Translations under genes and position numbers: made by a program
Shown: positions 47,001 through 60,182 of the stretch, piece by piece
Numbering within the stretch: the first letter of the stretch is position 1
Layout: each line of letters starts with the position of its first letter
Notes under the pieces: model-generated
The model's database searches: none
What the model was told of the DNA's origin: nothing
Seen by the model: the letters and a program-made list of their open reading frames with translations, nothing else
Assembly (NCBI GenBank): GCA_028583405.1
Contig: CM053256.1
Coordinates: 19,889,534 to 19,953,533 of the forward strand
Direction: 5' to 3'
DNA length: 64,000 nucleotides
DNA from: Pogonophryne albipinna
Taxonomy: Eukaryota > Chordata > Actinopteri > Perciformes > Artedidraconidae

Positions 47001-47346
47001 ACATGCTAGTTTAAAACAACTCTCGAGGGACCATTGTTGATTTCACCGAGGGCCCTTTAGCTTTGGGGAGTTGTTAATAGTCTGTTCGCTGTTTGCGACA
47101 GAAAACCACAGTCAGTGTTGAATGGGGAGCCTATTCTGTTCAAAATGTTTGGAATTTTGCAATGGGAATAAACGAGCAAGTTGAGCCTGTATAATAATGA
47201 GGAGGACCTCCTGCTGCACAAGAATCACACCTGACAGGTGAGTACAAAAACTACAATAGGCCTACAATGTTTACTGTGAGGGTTAAAAATAATGTGACTT
47301 TAACTTGTAGAAAATTGCAACAACCATACAATGCAGTATCTAAAAT

Positions 47347-47492
47347 GCAGATGAGAGGGGGATAGATAGGTGAGCAGAGGAGAAAAGGGAGCAATCAAAT
47401 CGTTCCAACATGGACGTTATTAGGCTATTTAAGTCACATAGAGCTGTAATAGATGGCAATGGGCCGTGCGTGTATGAGAGTGTGTGGTGTAT
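47347..47492 (+). repeat. 146-bp repeat, copy 1
   Basis: I read it as identical, base for base, to 56,725-56,870 in the same orientation, 9.4 kb away. No terminal repeats or TSD define it. Confidence 0.9.
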
Positions 47493-47796
47493 GTATTACT
47501 TTATGTGACAGTTTAGTGAAGTGCACCCTCACTCAGTAGGCCTATGTGCACCGGCAGGCTCAAGTTACTACAGTTGTGCAAGTCGCATATTAAGCCATGA
47601 TTAGTACAAATATGCAAACTAAAGGTGGTGAGTTAACTTTCCCCTTTCAGCAGATGAACCTGAAACAGCTTCGTACCCAACTCTACTCTTAGTTACTTCA
47701 TACTGTACAAACAACAGATTATTTATTTTGTACTTAAAATAAAACCTGTACTATATCAAGATTGTGATCGTGCTGCAGTGCAGTGAGTAGCTCTCA

Positions 47797-47810
47797 CCAC
47801 TAGGGGGCAG
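47797..47810 (+). promoter_or_regulatory. CTCF-like motif
   Basis: CCACTAGGGGGCAG matches the core of the vertebrate CTCF consensus. Occupancy cannot be judged from sequence, and the flanks are not informative. Confidence 0.4.
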
Positions 47811-48384
47811 TAGTTACACATTGATAAAAAGTCAACCTGATTACGTAGGAAACAGCAGAGTAAAGGACAAAAGATGAAAGGCTAAGCCAACAAGGTGCTG
47901 GGCAGGTTAACTGTTATTACGGTGGGTGTGTTTATTTCTGTGTTCTCTCATTTATGTTTCACATTGGCTGCTAATTAAAAGAAGGCAACACTATGCTCAT
48001 AACAATATGGCTAATCCTATTCATAATTTATAGAGTGTGTGCAGAAAATTTGATTGGTGAATGCTTAATTTAGCTTTGACCATTGCATGGATATATTACT
48101 GTGCATGTGCTGATGGTCTTTACCTCATAACAGAAAAGATAAGAGTAAAACAGAATAGATCAGAGAAAGAATACATAAAAACACTAAAATGAACAGTTGC
48201 ATAATAAAACTGATCTATTTGTATTTAAAATGAATCTGTGAGGTTGTACGTTTCTCAGCTCTGACAGCAGTTCTTGCCGTAACTCTGATTGGACATACAA
48301 AACAATACAAATACAAAAAAATCTAATGGCCAGCCAGCAAGCTTTTCGATTATCAAACAAATAGACCAATAGTCTTCACATTAA

Positions 48385-49045
48385 AGGTCCCATGTCTTGG
48401 CCATTTCTACTGATCATAATTCCATTGTTGAGGTCTACTAGAATATATTTATACTGTGCAATTTTCCAAACTCACATTGGTTTCTCATACAGCATCTCTG
48501 TATAGTATGTGTATTCACTCTCTGTCCTAAACGGCTTGTTGGAGCTCCTGCCTTGTCAGCTAGCCAACTCTGTTCTGATGAGTCCACCACTGTTACAGCG
48601 GAACATCAGTGATTATGTGTTACAATGCCATTTGTTAGCAACCAGAAAATGACACCAGTAATGACAAACAGATGAGAATGCTGCGTGGGGTCTGGGTGCC
48701 GTGTTGGCGGGAAGTTGCGCGGCTCGCTGCTGCGAGGAGCGGACAGTGTGAGCTGGGTTCATTTCCTGCTTGCTGCGTGGGCTCTGCGAGACATCGCGAA
48801 TGGACGCGGGAAGGGGAGGGGGCTGCAGCACCCCCATCTGCGAGGCTCCACTAGCACCCGCACCCCCAAACGCGGCGCACCTACAGTGTAGGCACGCTAG
48901 CATACAGGTATTTTCTGTGTTAGAGTTTTACTTGCTACAGGGTGTACTTTGAGGGTTTGTGACTTTGCAGACCGTTTACATGCAGAAAAACCTTCATAAC
49001 ACACAAGGGGACGGGTAATAACCGGAAAAGCATGACATGGGACCT
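48385..49045. mobile_element. 661-bp MITE with TTAA duplication
   Basis: It starts AGGTCCCATGTCTTGG and ends ATGACATGGGACCT, flanked by TTAA at 48,381-48,384 and 49,046-49,049. TTAA insertion fits Kolobok or piggyBac mechanisms. The GC-rich centre has no supported ORF. Confidence 0.85.
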
Positions 49046-49049
49046 TTAA

Positions 49050-51096
49050 GATGCTTTGTGGTGCTCTGATGCAGTTAGTCTGGGCCATGCATTATCTGTG
49101 TGGTATTTTATCTTATGCTACTTGATAGACTAATTCTGCCCTGCTGAGCACATTCTGCTTATATCCACTGCAGCAATCTATATCCTGCATTACTCTCTCT
49201 CTCCATTTCCTTCAACCAACGTTTGTCTTCCCTGGCTGGCTGGTGGGTACATGTAGCCGATACAATAACAAAAAAAGGCTTGCACCCTGAAACATTAGTC
49301 TTTCTTTGGGGCCAATCGTTTTTTTCTATATGAGCTGTATTATCAGGTAATTATCACAGCAGGACCGGGGTCATTTTTACTTTCATATTATTAGTTAAAA
49401 ACTGAAATGCAATCTCAATGTCATTAACTAATGTCAGAGCATATTCTTAATTATTTCGCCGCAGATTGAACGTGTCCAACTTAATTTTTTTAGTTTAACT
49501 CATTCAGAATTTACATTTGTCCACCTGTGTAGGTTGCAGACTATATAATGTGTGTGTTTTATTATAGGAAAATCCTCATCTGTTGCACATTTTTGTGAAA
49601 TATTTTGCTGGACATGATCAGTTGCTTTTATGATCTTAGAATTAGTATATTATAATATTTTGTTTTTGTCTGACATAATTACTTGGATGTATTTGTGTTT
49701 TTACTGAACAGAATTACAAGAGAACAATTATCACACTTGTTTTGAGTGTCCAACAAAGTGCACTTAGCTAGTTTTGCCGATGTGCTTTCAATAGAACAGA
49801 CTATTTTCACCGAAAAACCTTGATTAACGACATATTCAAAAGGAGTTGCTTTAAAGTTTTTTGTAAACTTTCTTGCTCATTCATCTCCATCTTCCTCTAT
49901 TACTCCTTTCTCCTCTTTACTGGCTCCACCTACTGTAAAGTTCAATGACTCCTCTACTTACACCTCTTATCCTCTGGTTTCCTATCGCAGCCTTCATAAC
50001 ATTATGAGTCCAGATTAAAACATGTCCCAGTGAATTGTAGGAAAGCCTTTTTTAATACCCAAAGATCCTCTCATCATGAACAAGCAGGTATTTGTGGGAT
50101 GGATCAAATCAATAAATGTCTGTTGGAAGTAGCCAGCATAATCTCAGTCTAATATAATAAAACAGGAGGCTTTTCCACCCAACCTAGTGCTTGTAGTTTC
50201 CACTTACTTCTCCAGTTATTATAATGCTCTATTTTCTCGATTTGGTTCTCCTTTAATTCCCTGAGACACCATACAGGCTTAAAAGTACACAGGTGATTAA
50301 TGGTTATTTCCTGGATTAGATCATGTTGTGTGTTTGCATGAGATATTTGATCATCTAGTTTGTTATAATTATAGAAAGTAGTCTATTCATGTTATTGTTA
50401 ACAGCAGCTTTGTGTGTAATTATGATGTTATCGAAACTATCAGGACAGGAATTCAAATTAATTTAGTGCCACAACTATGACTAAACTTCAAATCAAACAA
50501 TGTGAAATAACAGAAAATGAGAATACTAAATATGTATTTGAAAGAATACGTACCTTATCACATTATCTGAACTTTATGCTGTAGCATTTCACTTTCTGTG
50601 TTGACTTATTTAATTTCAATATAATTCAATTGAACCCAGGCATACCAGTATCTAGCAATAATTCAAAACAGCTGTTCAAAATAAAAATGAACATGGTCTT
50701 CCACTGACTCGAGAGAGAATTATGCAATAGACCAAAAAGGTGCAGTTGTACATTTTGCTGCTTGGGATGTGCTTTCACTCTATACCTTACTTTCTGAAAG
50801 TGTGTAGAGGAATAAGATTGCAGTATCACATCTCTGCTGGAAATAACAGAGCTTTTATTGAGTTTTCTCCCCTGACCTACCTTCCTTAAAGATTTTTTTC
50901 TCAGCATTGTCTTCATCGCTGCACTGTATTTACTCATATTTCCTTCCTTCTAATTCTCTCTCCCCTTTTCTGTCTTCTTTTTCATGGTGAGTGTTAAGAT
51001 TCTGCTGCTGTGACACACACACATTCACACAATGCTCCATATACTGAAACTCTACATGCTAAGATGTAAATAACCTGAACTCCGCCTGAACCTTCC

Positions 51097-51170
<74 letters not shown>

Positions 51171-51278
51171 TACACATACACATACACACACAGAAATGTG
51201 TGCAAGCCCAGATGCTGCACTGTAATTGGCTGCTGTGGCTTCCTGCTGTGGAGAAGATATTTTTAATGCACACTTAAA

Positions 51279-51314
<36 letters not shown>

Positions 51315-52165
51315 AATCCTTGCCTCTGCAACATCTGCCACATCCCCCAACACATGTGCTGGTTAGATGCAACCACAAACACACACACACATGCGTCATG
51401 CACGTACAGTGTAACCATGCAGGCAGCCCCTCCCTGTTTAACCACCAGCCCTGACATCAGTTCTAAATAAAATGATGTGGTTGTTCACCGAAAGGCACAA
51501 CCTCGCCCTCCGAGATCCAGCTGCTGTTTTTTTTTTTTCCTTCAGCAGTGTTTCCCTTGGATTGTTGCCTGTGTGGAGAGGCCTCAGGAGCAGTGTGTGA
51601 ATCATGTGACTCTAAACATTTCTGTGTGAGAGGGAATACATATATTTTTGTGACACCAACATATATAAAGTTATGTCTTGAAATATGTGGACAAGGATCA
51701 AAGATGAATTGATTATTTTTCTCAAGAAGATATGAATTTGATTAAGGGTCTAAAATCATAATATGTTCTGTTTCTATTACTCCTCTATATGACGATCAAC
51801 TGCATATGTTTGAATTGTGGGCAAAACAAGTGTTTGGTGGCAATATATTGGGCTTTTGTAAATACTTTCACCATTGTCTGACCTTTTGTATCTAACAACA
51901 AGACTGTGAGAATAATATAATAATCAATAATAAAATATAACCGTTAGTCACAGCCCTACTGTGAGGTGTAGAACACAACATATCATCTTTTAAACCAAAA
52001 ACATTTGTTCAGTTTTATATCAGAACTTTAAATGTCTTCCTATGTTGCTCTTTCCTCTTCACTTATCATATGATACTCACCTTGTCGTTTACTCCACTTC
52101 AGCTTATTTTTCACCATCAGCCTGGTTAGCTTGTTTTATGTAGCTTGTGATGCTACCTATAAGAG
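49050..52165. other. Non-coding stretch
   Basis: Mostly unique-looking AT-rich sequence. A possible minus-strand exon at about 50,936-50,881 (ATG followed by 19 codons and a GTAGGT donor) is too short to assign. A (CT)33 and a CA run lie near its right end. Confidence 0.45.
51101..51166. repeat. (CT)33 microsatellite
   Basis: Uninterrupted CT run followed by ACATACAC repeats. A (CA)n of about 35 bp lies at 51,277-51,311. Confidence 0.97.
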
Positions 52166-52169
52166 ATGA

Positions 52170-52458
52170 AGAGAGATGAACCTTTTATTAATCCCCCTAG
52201 GGGTAATTCAGTGTTTCACTCTGGCATGTACTTTTTGTTTTAATAAACACACACAGTATACAGGTAGATGCACACATGCACATGCAATACACACAAAGTT
52301 ATACACATGCGGCCAGAGCGAAGAGGCTGCCAGGGAGCCGTTAGGGTTTGGTGTCTTGCTCAAGGGCACCTCAGCAGTGCCCAGGAGTCGATACCTCTCC
52401 AGCTACCAATCCAATCGGTCCCAGGGCCAAGTCCCTACAGACTGAGCCACTGCCGCCC
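52170..52458 (-). repeat. tRNA-derived SINE (minus strand)
   Basis: On the minus strand it begins GGGGCGGCAGTGGCTCAGTC (A-box region), has a body with GCCCTTGAGCAAGACACC, and ends GGGGATTAATAAAAGGTTC. It is of the same general family as the SINE at 29.1 kb, with a degraded B-box. Confidence 0.75.
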
Positions 52459-54939
52459 CCAAATGTGTTTAGCTAAAGTAAAACATGTATTGATGTTAAA
52501 ATTGCTGGTAGCTATTTCAGGTTAAAGCTCAGTAGAAAATAATAAATTCATGCAACTAATTAGGAAATGGTCGAGGAGAAGCTGTTTCACCTTGTCCTTT
52601 CTGAGCAAATTAAGAGTGTTAGACAGAATGAGATGAGGTTAGTTCAAATGGATTGAATCTTTAATTATTTTAAGATCATTAATCTATTGTATGTTCAAAC
52701 TAAATATATATTATTATAGTCTTCTGATATTGACAAATTCAGCTTGTAATTTTTATATAGGACCTGAAATGGCAGGATTTCATTACTTTTTTTAAATGTA
52801 TTCATTGATGTTTTTTATCTGACAGCTGTAACATTGGTGACATTTATAAAATCCCAAATCATGTTACATTTCCTTCTATATCGTGATATAACTATATGCT
52901 AATAACACATTAAGACTATTGAGAAACTTTGAATGGATAAATTAACAAGATCCATGTCTGTCCAGCCAAGTGTATCAAAAAGCAAACAAATCAACCTCCT
53001 CACTATTCACCACATTGATGCAGTATTTCCTCACAGCAGTCTAGGTCATTGATTGCCTCCAATGTTCAGCATGCACCCAAAGATATTGAAGCATTGTACA
53101 AACAAAATAATCCAATCTGGTAATAGTGTTTTTTTCTTTATATACACTTGATGATCTAAATTTCGATAATTTTGGGTCAATTAATGAATAGATTGATGAA
53201 GAAGCTTTTTTTCAAGGTGAATGTTTTTGGTAAAATCATAGAACATGAGAAATTCTTATTCTAGTGTGAAGGCATCGTCCAAGTCGAGGAGAGATCGGCC
53301 CTCCATTTCTCGATGAGTATTTACTATCTACGAACCTCACTAGTTAAGAGAGGGAGAGGGAGAAGAGGGAGGGGGCGAGCAAAGATGGAGAGAGAGAGAG
53401 AGAGAGCGATGGATGTATCAAACAGCAGCCCCCTGCTGAGCGGGGAATGGAAAAGCTGCTGGCACCAACATGAATATTTCAGCAGATCGCTACAGCTCTC
53501 TGTACCCCTCTCTCCCTCTCTCTCCCTCTCTCTCCCTCTCTCAATCTGTCTCTCACCTTTTCTGTCTCTCCACTTCCCTCCCTCTTAACCCACCACCCCC
53601 CTGCTCCTCTCCCTTTACTCTCTTGTGGAGTGGACAGTGATAATGAAGGGAGTGATAGAGATGGAGAGAGTGAGACGGAGAGAAAAGAGAGACCTGCCCG
53701 GACTGCGTTCTGGGTATCAGAAAATGGCTCCTGAATATAAATCTGGGAAAGCAGCAGCAGCATCAGAGTCTTGCTTCAACTTGGCTGCTTCCCCAACCCC
53801 CCTGCTAGACACTTGTGATGGTTTGGCCTGGGGTAGTTAAACAATAAAAACTGGAGGAAAGGAACAAAACAAATATCAGCAGGCGAGGACTTTCTCTGGA
53901 GACCCAAATAGATTTTTAACTGCTCTTTTTGTTCAATAATTTAACAACCCCTTTCCTTAGCTGCTCTTCATTGTTGGTAATCATGCTAATTTTTTTCGAT
54001 TTAGCTGTGTGTTTTTATATCTGCGTCTGTAGAGCTGGTTTGTGTATGTGATCAAATCCACAAATTGATCAATTAAAGCCTTTCGATCAATAGTACCTAA
54101 TGTTTCTGGTAATAACGAATACCTACTGTACGGTTCAACATGTGGATGCGGAGCACACGATAAAGGTGAGCTGTTGCCTGGAGCAGCAGCCGGCTGTGTG
54201 ATCTGAACTGCCAACAAGAAAAGCACTGTTTTAAATTTGTCTAGAAAGTGTATGTTTTAAATTTGCGTAAAACAAGTCACTTGAGATTAAGAAGTTCACT
54301 TGAATAATATTCCAACTTGAGCTTTGTAGAAGTATCTAGCTCATATCTTTGCCAACATACTGATAATAAACAAAACCCTTGGGTTACCAGGAGTTTGTCA
54401 TGTGAAACTTTTTAGGGAATAGGGATTTAATGTGTTTCATGCAACCAATTTAAAAGCTGCCGCTGATTTATTCAGTTCCACGAGTTGAAACATCACCCAA
54501 ATAAAATGCATAATAAAATTGGTTCTTCAGGATATCTATCTGATTAACTGGTAAGAAAGCAGAACTGATGATATCATTTTTCCGTTTGGGACTTTGGCGT
54601 GGTTGATGTGAGAAGAGAAATTATTTAGATTTGCAATCTGGGTAAATTGTGTCACCTACAGTGCCGTGAAACCTATAAAGGAAAGTGGAACACCACTTTA
54701 GGCCATAATGGTTTATCATAATGGATCTATTCCCCTGCTCGGATTGTTTTGTTATCTCAGCCTATTGTATCAGTGCGTTTCTGCTGGGATTGTAACAGAG
54801 GCGTTGCTGATAGTGCCAATATAAGCAGCCAGCCAAATAGCCTCCAACCCAGATATACTGTACAGATTCAGCCTCATTATTTGTATGTGTTTTTTTTCTC
54901 CATCAGTGTTTCTGCCAAGCCGTCTGAAGCTGGCTGACA

Positions 54940-55110
54940 CGTATTACCTCCGCCAAGGAGTTTATGTGGTCGGTTTGTTTGTCTGTCAGCAGGATTGCGG
55001 GAAAAACGACTGGCCCGATTTTCATGAAACTCGTGGAAAAAGGCCACTGAAGAACCCTTTCATTTTTGGAGTGGATCCAAATCAAGTTTTTATTTTTTGT
55101 TTACGTTGCA
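54940..55110 (+). repeat. Dispersed vertebrate-type repeat fragment
   Basis: TTACCTCCGCCAAGGAGTTT, then GATTTTCATGAAACTCGTGG and TTTTGGAGTGGATCC, is a word order I know from interspersed repeats of fish and other animals. Its class is uncertain. Confidence 0.5.
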
Positions 55111-55838
55111 AGTTGATGTATCTGGCCTTTTAGGGGCCCTGCACTTTCCGAGTGCCTTTATATAACAAGTGGATCCTACACTTCCCATGGTGCAAATAAG
55201 AATGTTTCCCTCAATGACCCTCCGTAACTGAAAATACCCTTGTCTTTTAAACTTCACCCCCTTGCTTCTCCCATTAATGCTGAACAAAATCACTCAAAGG
55301 GACCTGCAGATGTGCTGCACAGCCCGCGCTCAGTATAAATAATGTGTGCAAAGCCAATAATTAACTTTTGATAGAAAGGAATCAAAAATTAAGAAGAAAC
55401 GACAGCTAAGGGTGCAATGGGTTTAAATAAATTGATTGCTCACTTTACTCTGTAAGTATCATAAAATCAGTTGTGCTCTCATTCTTGGGCTGGACGCTGG
55501 CTGCAGCTCACGGTTCTGTCTGCTGCCGACCCGGCCCTGACCTGCCTGCCTGTTGAAGGGTGTGAGCTAAAAGAGTTTCTTCACAGAGCCATCGTTGAAC
55601 CCCAATTCGGTATTGGCAAAGTGCTGTGTGTGTTCTGTGTGAGGCTGAGTGGTGGGGCTGGTTAGTTTTCCATCTGCAGATATGCCTGACATCATACAGG
55701 CCCGAGTGCTTGCCCCCGGCCAAGATATGGACCAATGGTGACCTCTGATAACACCGCTGCTAAATATGAGTATGTGTGTCTGTTTGTGTGTGTGTTCAAT
55801 TACAGATAAGAGTGAAAGTGTGTGTCTGTAACTGGAAA

Positions 55839-55970
<132 letters not shown>

Positions 55971-56724
55971 AATAGTCTGCTTAGTGTTTCATGGTGGTAA
56001 ATCGTTCATTCTGTCTCATCTCACACACCGCTGGACAGCACAGTCTGCACTACCCTGATAACACACACATGCACATTGCATACACACACAAAGTCTCAGA
56101 TACAAGTAGCTTTCTCTCACACTCTGTTAGATTCACACAAACACACAAACACACATGCACAAATACACACGAACACGCAGCCTCCCTCTTCCACCCTAAC
56201 TTTACAGCCCAGTAAATACTGTAGCTTTCAGAGTGTCTGACTGTCTCTCTGTCAGTCCGTTAGAACAGTAGCGTAGGCAGTGAAACTTTGTGCTGCAGTA
56301 GGTTTGGGGCTAAGCAAATATAATGTAAAGGCTAAAACTTGGCTCACCAGGTTTAACCAAAGCAAAGGCAGTTATTATTTTTTTTTTTTCTTTACTTGGC
56401 GTTCTGAAAGTAGAACACACACATACATAAATATGAGTTAACATTTATTAGCCAAAAGAAAGTAGCTGATTTATTTCTGTCGTACTTCTATATATTCAAA
56501 AATATGGTGTGAATTGCTGTGAATAAAATGGTTGTTTGTCCATGATTTTGTGTTTTCAAACTATGAAAGAAATTAAAAAAAGTTGGAAAGAGAGAAAGAT
56601 GGGAAAGGAAATAGATAAGCGAAGAGGAGAGATGGCAGGATTGATAAAAGCAGAGGAGGTGGAGACGGAGGTGGAGACGGAGGTGGAGAGCTGCGGCTGC
56701 TTGGAGCAGAAAATGGAGGCAGGA

Positions 56725-56870
56725 GCAGATGAGAGGGGGATAGATAGGTGAGCAGAGGAGAAAAGGGAGCAATCAAATCGTTCCAACATGGACGTTATTA
56801 GGCTATTTAAGTCACATAGAGCTGTAATAGATGGCAATGGGCCGTGCGTGTATGAGAGTGTGTGGTGTAT
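56725..56870 (+). repeat. 146-bp repeat, copy 2
   Basis: Identical partner of 47,347-47,492. Upstream of this copy lies a short GGAGGTGGAGACGGA repeat that the other copy lacks. Confidence 0.9.
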
Positions 56871-57890
56871 ATATAATGGAGGGTTAATACTGCTGCCTCT
56901 TAATGGTAATTTTGGCCTGCCACTCTTCTAAAGGCCATCGCTGTGGGCCATCAGCCAGCCGCACACAACCACTGGCAGCCTGCAAATGTCACCATTATCA
57001 CAGTGTGTTGCGCATTAGTGGGTGTGTGTGTCTCAGTGTGAGGTGGAATTACATTCCTGTCAGTCCTTGTTTCGCCATGTTTTCGTCTTTCTGTTCGGCC
57101 TTAGATTCACTCTCTCCTCTTCTCACTGTATTGACTCGTCAGCCTGTAAATATGTTTTGTAGCCCCGTCCATCGATATATGTCCATTTCTTTCTCAAATC
57201 GACGGAGATCAGTCGAATTCACAGCTTCTCTGTCATTTGCTCTCCTTTTTTTTCCAGCCGTTGTTCATTATTTATATTGTCTGTGTTTCCAAGAACCATG
57301 GCTGCAATTTTAACATTTCTCTTAAGCAACTGACAGCCAACATTGTGTCTCTTGTGTAGAGAATGTATTATCACCATGGGGCCGAGCTTAACCATTGATA
57401 ATGCATGGGAACATGCCTTGTCAAGAGAGGATTCAGTTTTTCTCTCTTGTTTTAGGGTATTTTTGGAATCCCATGGCAGAAAACATGCAGTACAGAGCTG
57501 CTTTAGATGTCTCTCTTCCAACTGCAGATGTATATTCTTTTACCATTTTATAAAGCATGTTCAGTCATGTCATAGATAGTAAACATATTTACATGGCACA
57601 CTTCAGTTTGGAGGTTTTACCCCCACAGGTTTTTTTATATATGTATAATTTATAATATTGGGACTTGCTATGTGATGAACCTTGACAACAAGTACAACAA
57701 TTCAAACAGTTTGCATGGGTCTAACAGGGTCTGTAGGTTTTCCAAAATAATTAAAAACGTTCTTACTTATAATTTGTAGTTAACATACTCCCACCTAAGT
57801 GTGGATATGTATAAAAAAGTGTATGATGTTGTGCGTTTCCTCATAAACAGTGCTATAACACCCCTTGTTGTTAAATAACCAACTATGTGC

Positions 57891-59564
57891 TGTAGTGCCG
57901 AGAGATAGGTAGTCAGAGGCGGTGCAATGAAGGTGCAAAAGGGTACTTTATTGGAGAGTAACTAAGGTCATGTTGTCCGGTTGCAGTCCGGGAAGAAGAG
58001 AGAGAAGCCAGGAGGGCACTCAACATATATAGACAACACATAAAATGTCTGTGTGGAAACAAAACCCCAACTGTAGTTCCATGTGTGAATTATGAACCCC
58101 AGTGTATTAATGTGTGGTCACTACAAAAGCCCCCCCAGAATTCAAACATGGAAAAAATAAATCCTCGCGTCCGTGGAGGAAGCACCACAGGGGCCGAGGA
58201 AGGTGGGGTCGCAGGTGAGGGGCGGGCCATGGAACGGGCCACGAAAGGGGGTCGCAGGAGAGGGTAGGGGCCCTAACGAGGGCGAGGGCACCCCCACCGG
58301 GGGCGGGCCGGAACGGGCCGTCGTAAGGGGGCCGCAGTTGGTGTTGCGGCGAACCCAGCAGGAAAGAGCGCTGCCTGGCCGCAGGTGAAGACACAGCGGC
58401 GGCGGGCACGGAATCTCCGGAAGGACGGAGCGGAATCCCAGGGAGGAAGGAGCAGTCACCCCGGGAGGAAGGAGAGCAACCCGGCCGCAGTCAGACGCGC
58501 AGTCAGACGCGCAGTCAGACGCGCAGCGGCGGCGGGCACGAAGTCCTCAGCAGGCGTTGAGGTATCCCCGGGAAGCAGGAGAGCAACCCGGCCGGAGGCA
58601 AACGCACAGCGGCGGCGGGCACGAAATCCTCGGCAAGCCTTGAGGTATCCCCGGGAGGCAGGAGCAGTCTCCCCGGGAGGAAGGAGCCGTGGACAGACGA
58701 GAGGCCAGAGAGGGTCCCGGAGCGCGCCACCCATGGGCCGATGGAGCATGGGCGACGTCCGGAACTGTCGAGGCGAGAGGGGGTCCAGGAGTGCGCCACC
58801 CAGGTGCCGATGAAAACGTGAGTGGCGTCTGGAACCGACGTCGAGGTGGTGAAAAAGGTGAGAGTGTCCACACGAGGTCAACCGGCTGGTAGAACCTCCT
58901 CTCCGACACCGGAAAAAATTGTTAACAGTCAGATGTTAACAGAAATATGTCGACAGCCGTTAGCAGCTAGCCGCTAGCTGGCAGCCATGGGTAGCTGCTA
59001 GCCGTCGTTAGCCCCTCGTGGTTAGCCGCTAGTCGTCGTCAGCTAGCGCAGCCGGGACGTGCAGCCACACGCCCCGAAGAAACAAGCCCACGAGGTAGCA
59101 ATCGGGTTCCTTGTCGACCCAGCAGGTCGTGCATCGTCCCCCTGTTGGATGGAAGGCCGATGCGGGAATGGCGAGCAACATCCCCAGCTCTTCTGCGGGG
59201 CGTGCACCGAGCCTCAGTCCGCGCGCCGGTGGCAGCCACGGACGATTCCAAAAAATCCCCGGCATTTCGAGAAAGAAACTTGAGTTCATTTTGCCGTGTT
59301 CGGGTCCGTCCCGGAAACTTCTCGAGACTTGTAGTGCCGAGAGATAGGGAGTCAGAGGTGGTGCAATGAAGGTGCAAAAGGGTACTTTATTTGAGAGTAA
59401 CTAAGGTCATGTTGTCCGGTTGCAGTCCGGGAAGAAGAGAGAGAAGCCAGGAGGGCACTCAACATATATAGACAACACATAACATGTCTGTGTGGAAACA
59501 AAACCCCAACTGTAGTTCCATGTGTGAATTATGAACCCCAGTGTATTAATGAGTGGTCACTACA
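57891..59564 (-). mobile_element. 1.67-kb non-autonomous LTR retrotransposon
   Basis: Two 235-bp direct LTRs (57,891-58,125 and 59,330-59,564) begin TGTAGTG and end CACTACA, with GTGC on both sides (57,887-57,890 and 59,565-59,568). They differ at only a few positions, so the insertion is young. On the minus strand an AATAAA lies in the LTR and a G-rich polypurine tract (TCTGGGGGGGC) precedes the 3' LTR, so the element reads right to left. The 1.2-kb interior is GC-rich with repeated CGGCGGCGGGCACGAA and GTCAGACGCGCA motifs. It has long frames but no gag, protease or polymerase motif. I call it TRIM/LARD-like. Confidence 0.85.
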
Positions 59565-59660
59565 GTGCAATATATATATGCCGTCAATAACTGTGCAATA
59601 TATACCTGGCTGCTAAATCCTCAGAACTGTTACAGGATGTGTGTTTTGTAAATTGCTTAA

Positions 59661-60036
59661 AGGTGGGTTAGGTAATTTTGGAGAAACCAGCTCATGTGCG
59701 CTAGAATTTGAAAATACACAGCCGGAAAAAATCTGCCACTTCCTTACAGAGCCCCTCCTCCAACTCACACGAACGCGCACATGACCAATGAGGGCACGAG
59801 ATAAGTTTGTGCACAGATGGAAGGCTGACAAGCAGGTAGGCCATCCAGTCATTTTAGCCAGGTCGGCTAAAATGATTGGTCGTGCTTTTTACAGTACTAC
59901 GGCTTTCACAGATGACATTTTTTTAATGGATTTTTTGTCAAAGCACTTAAGATATTCATTGCTATCGGGATGTTAAGAGCATTCCATGGAATATAACAAA
60001 AAGTGTGCCGGTTTCTCAAACTTACCTACCCCACCT
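59661..60036. mobile_element. 376-bp TTAA-type MITE
   Basis: The ends are AGGTGGGTTAGGTAATTTT and CTTACCTACCCCACCT, with TTAA at 59,657-59,660 and 60,037-60,040. It is a deleted relative of the element at 60,951-62,072, sharing the GAGAAACC and TGACAAAGCAC parts. Confidence 0.9.
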
Positions 60037-60059
60037 TTAACTTTTTTTTATTATAATTT

Positions 60060-60182
60060 TTTTATCTTTAACACTTTTTTATGCATGCTTCTTAGGTAAC
60101 ATTAAGCTATCTTTGGCTCTTTTCTGCTGTAACAATGTAAATGTCGCCTCTGTGGGACTAATAAAGGTATTCTGATTCTTGG
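60060..60182 (+). repeat. LINE-type 3' tail fragment
   Basis: It ends TGTGGGACTAATAAAGGTAT followed by TCTGATTCTT, a common fish LINE tail. There is no coding remainder. Confidence 0.5.

Larger units (their letters stand above)
46029..48380. other. Upstream region of the CMTM8-like gene, mixed repeats
   Basis: 46,195-46,375 is a dispersed repeat also present at 17,213-17,345 (CACGGCATTTCGTGTTATAG). 46,600-46,915 has repeated ACAAGTGTGAATCC-type pieces. 47,347-47,492 is one half of a 146-bp direct repeat. No gene is recognised. Confidence 0.5.

Noticed and set aside
56488..56837. Ser/Pro-rich overlapping ORFs on both strands
   Set aside because: They overlap a GGAGGTGGAGACGGA tandem repeat and part of the 146-bp repeat; no domain or splice context.
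58107..58909. GC-rich ORFs of 100-142 codons inside the LTR element, both strands
   Set aside because: They arise from repeated GC-rich modules open in several frames. No gag, protease or polymerase motif is present, so I did not call a CDS.
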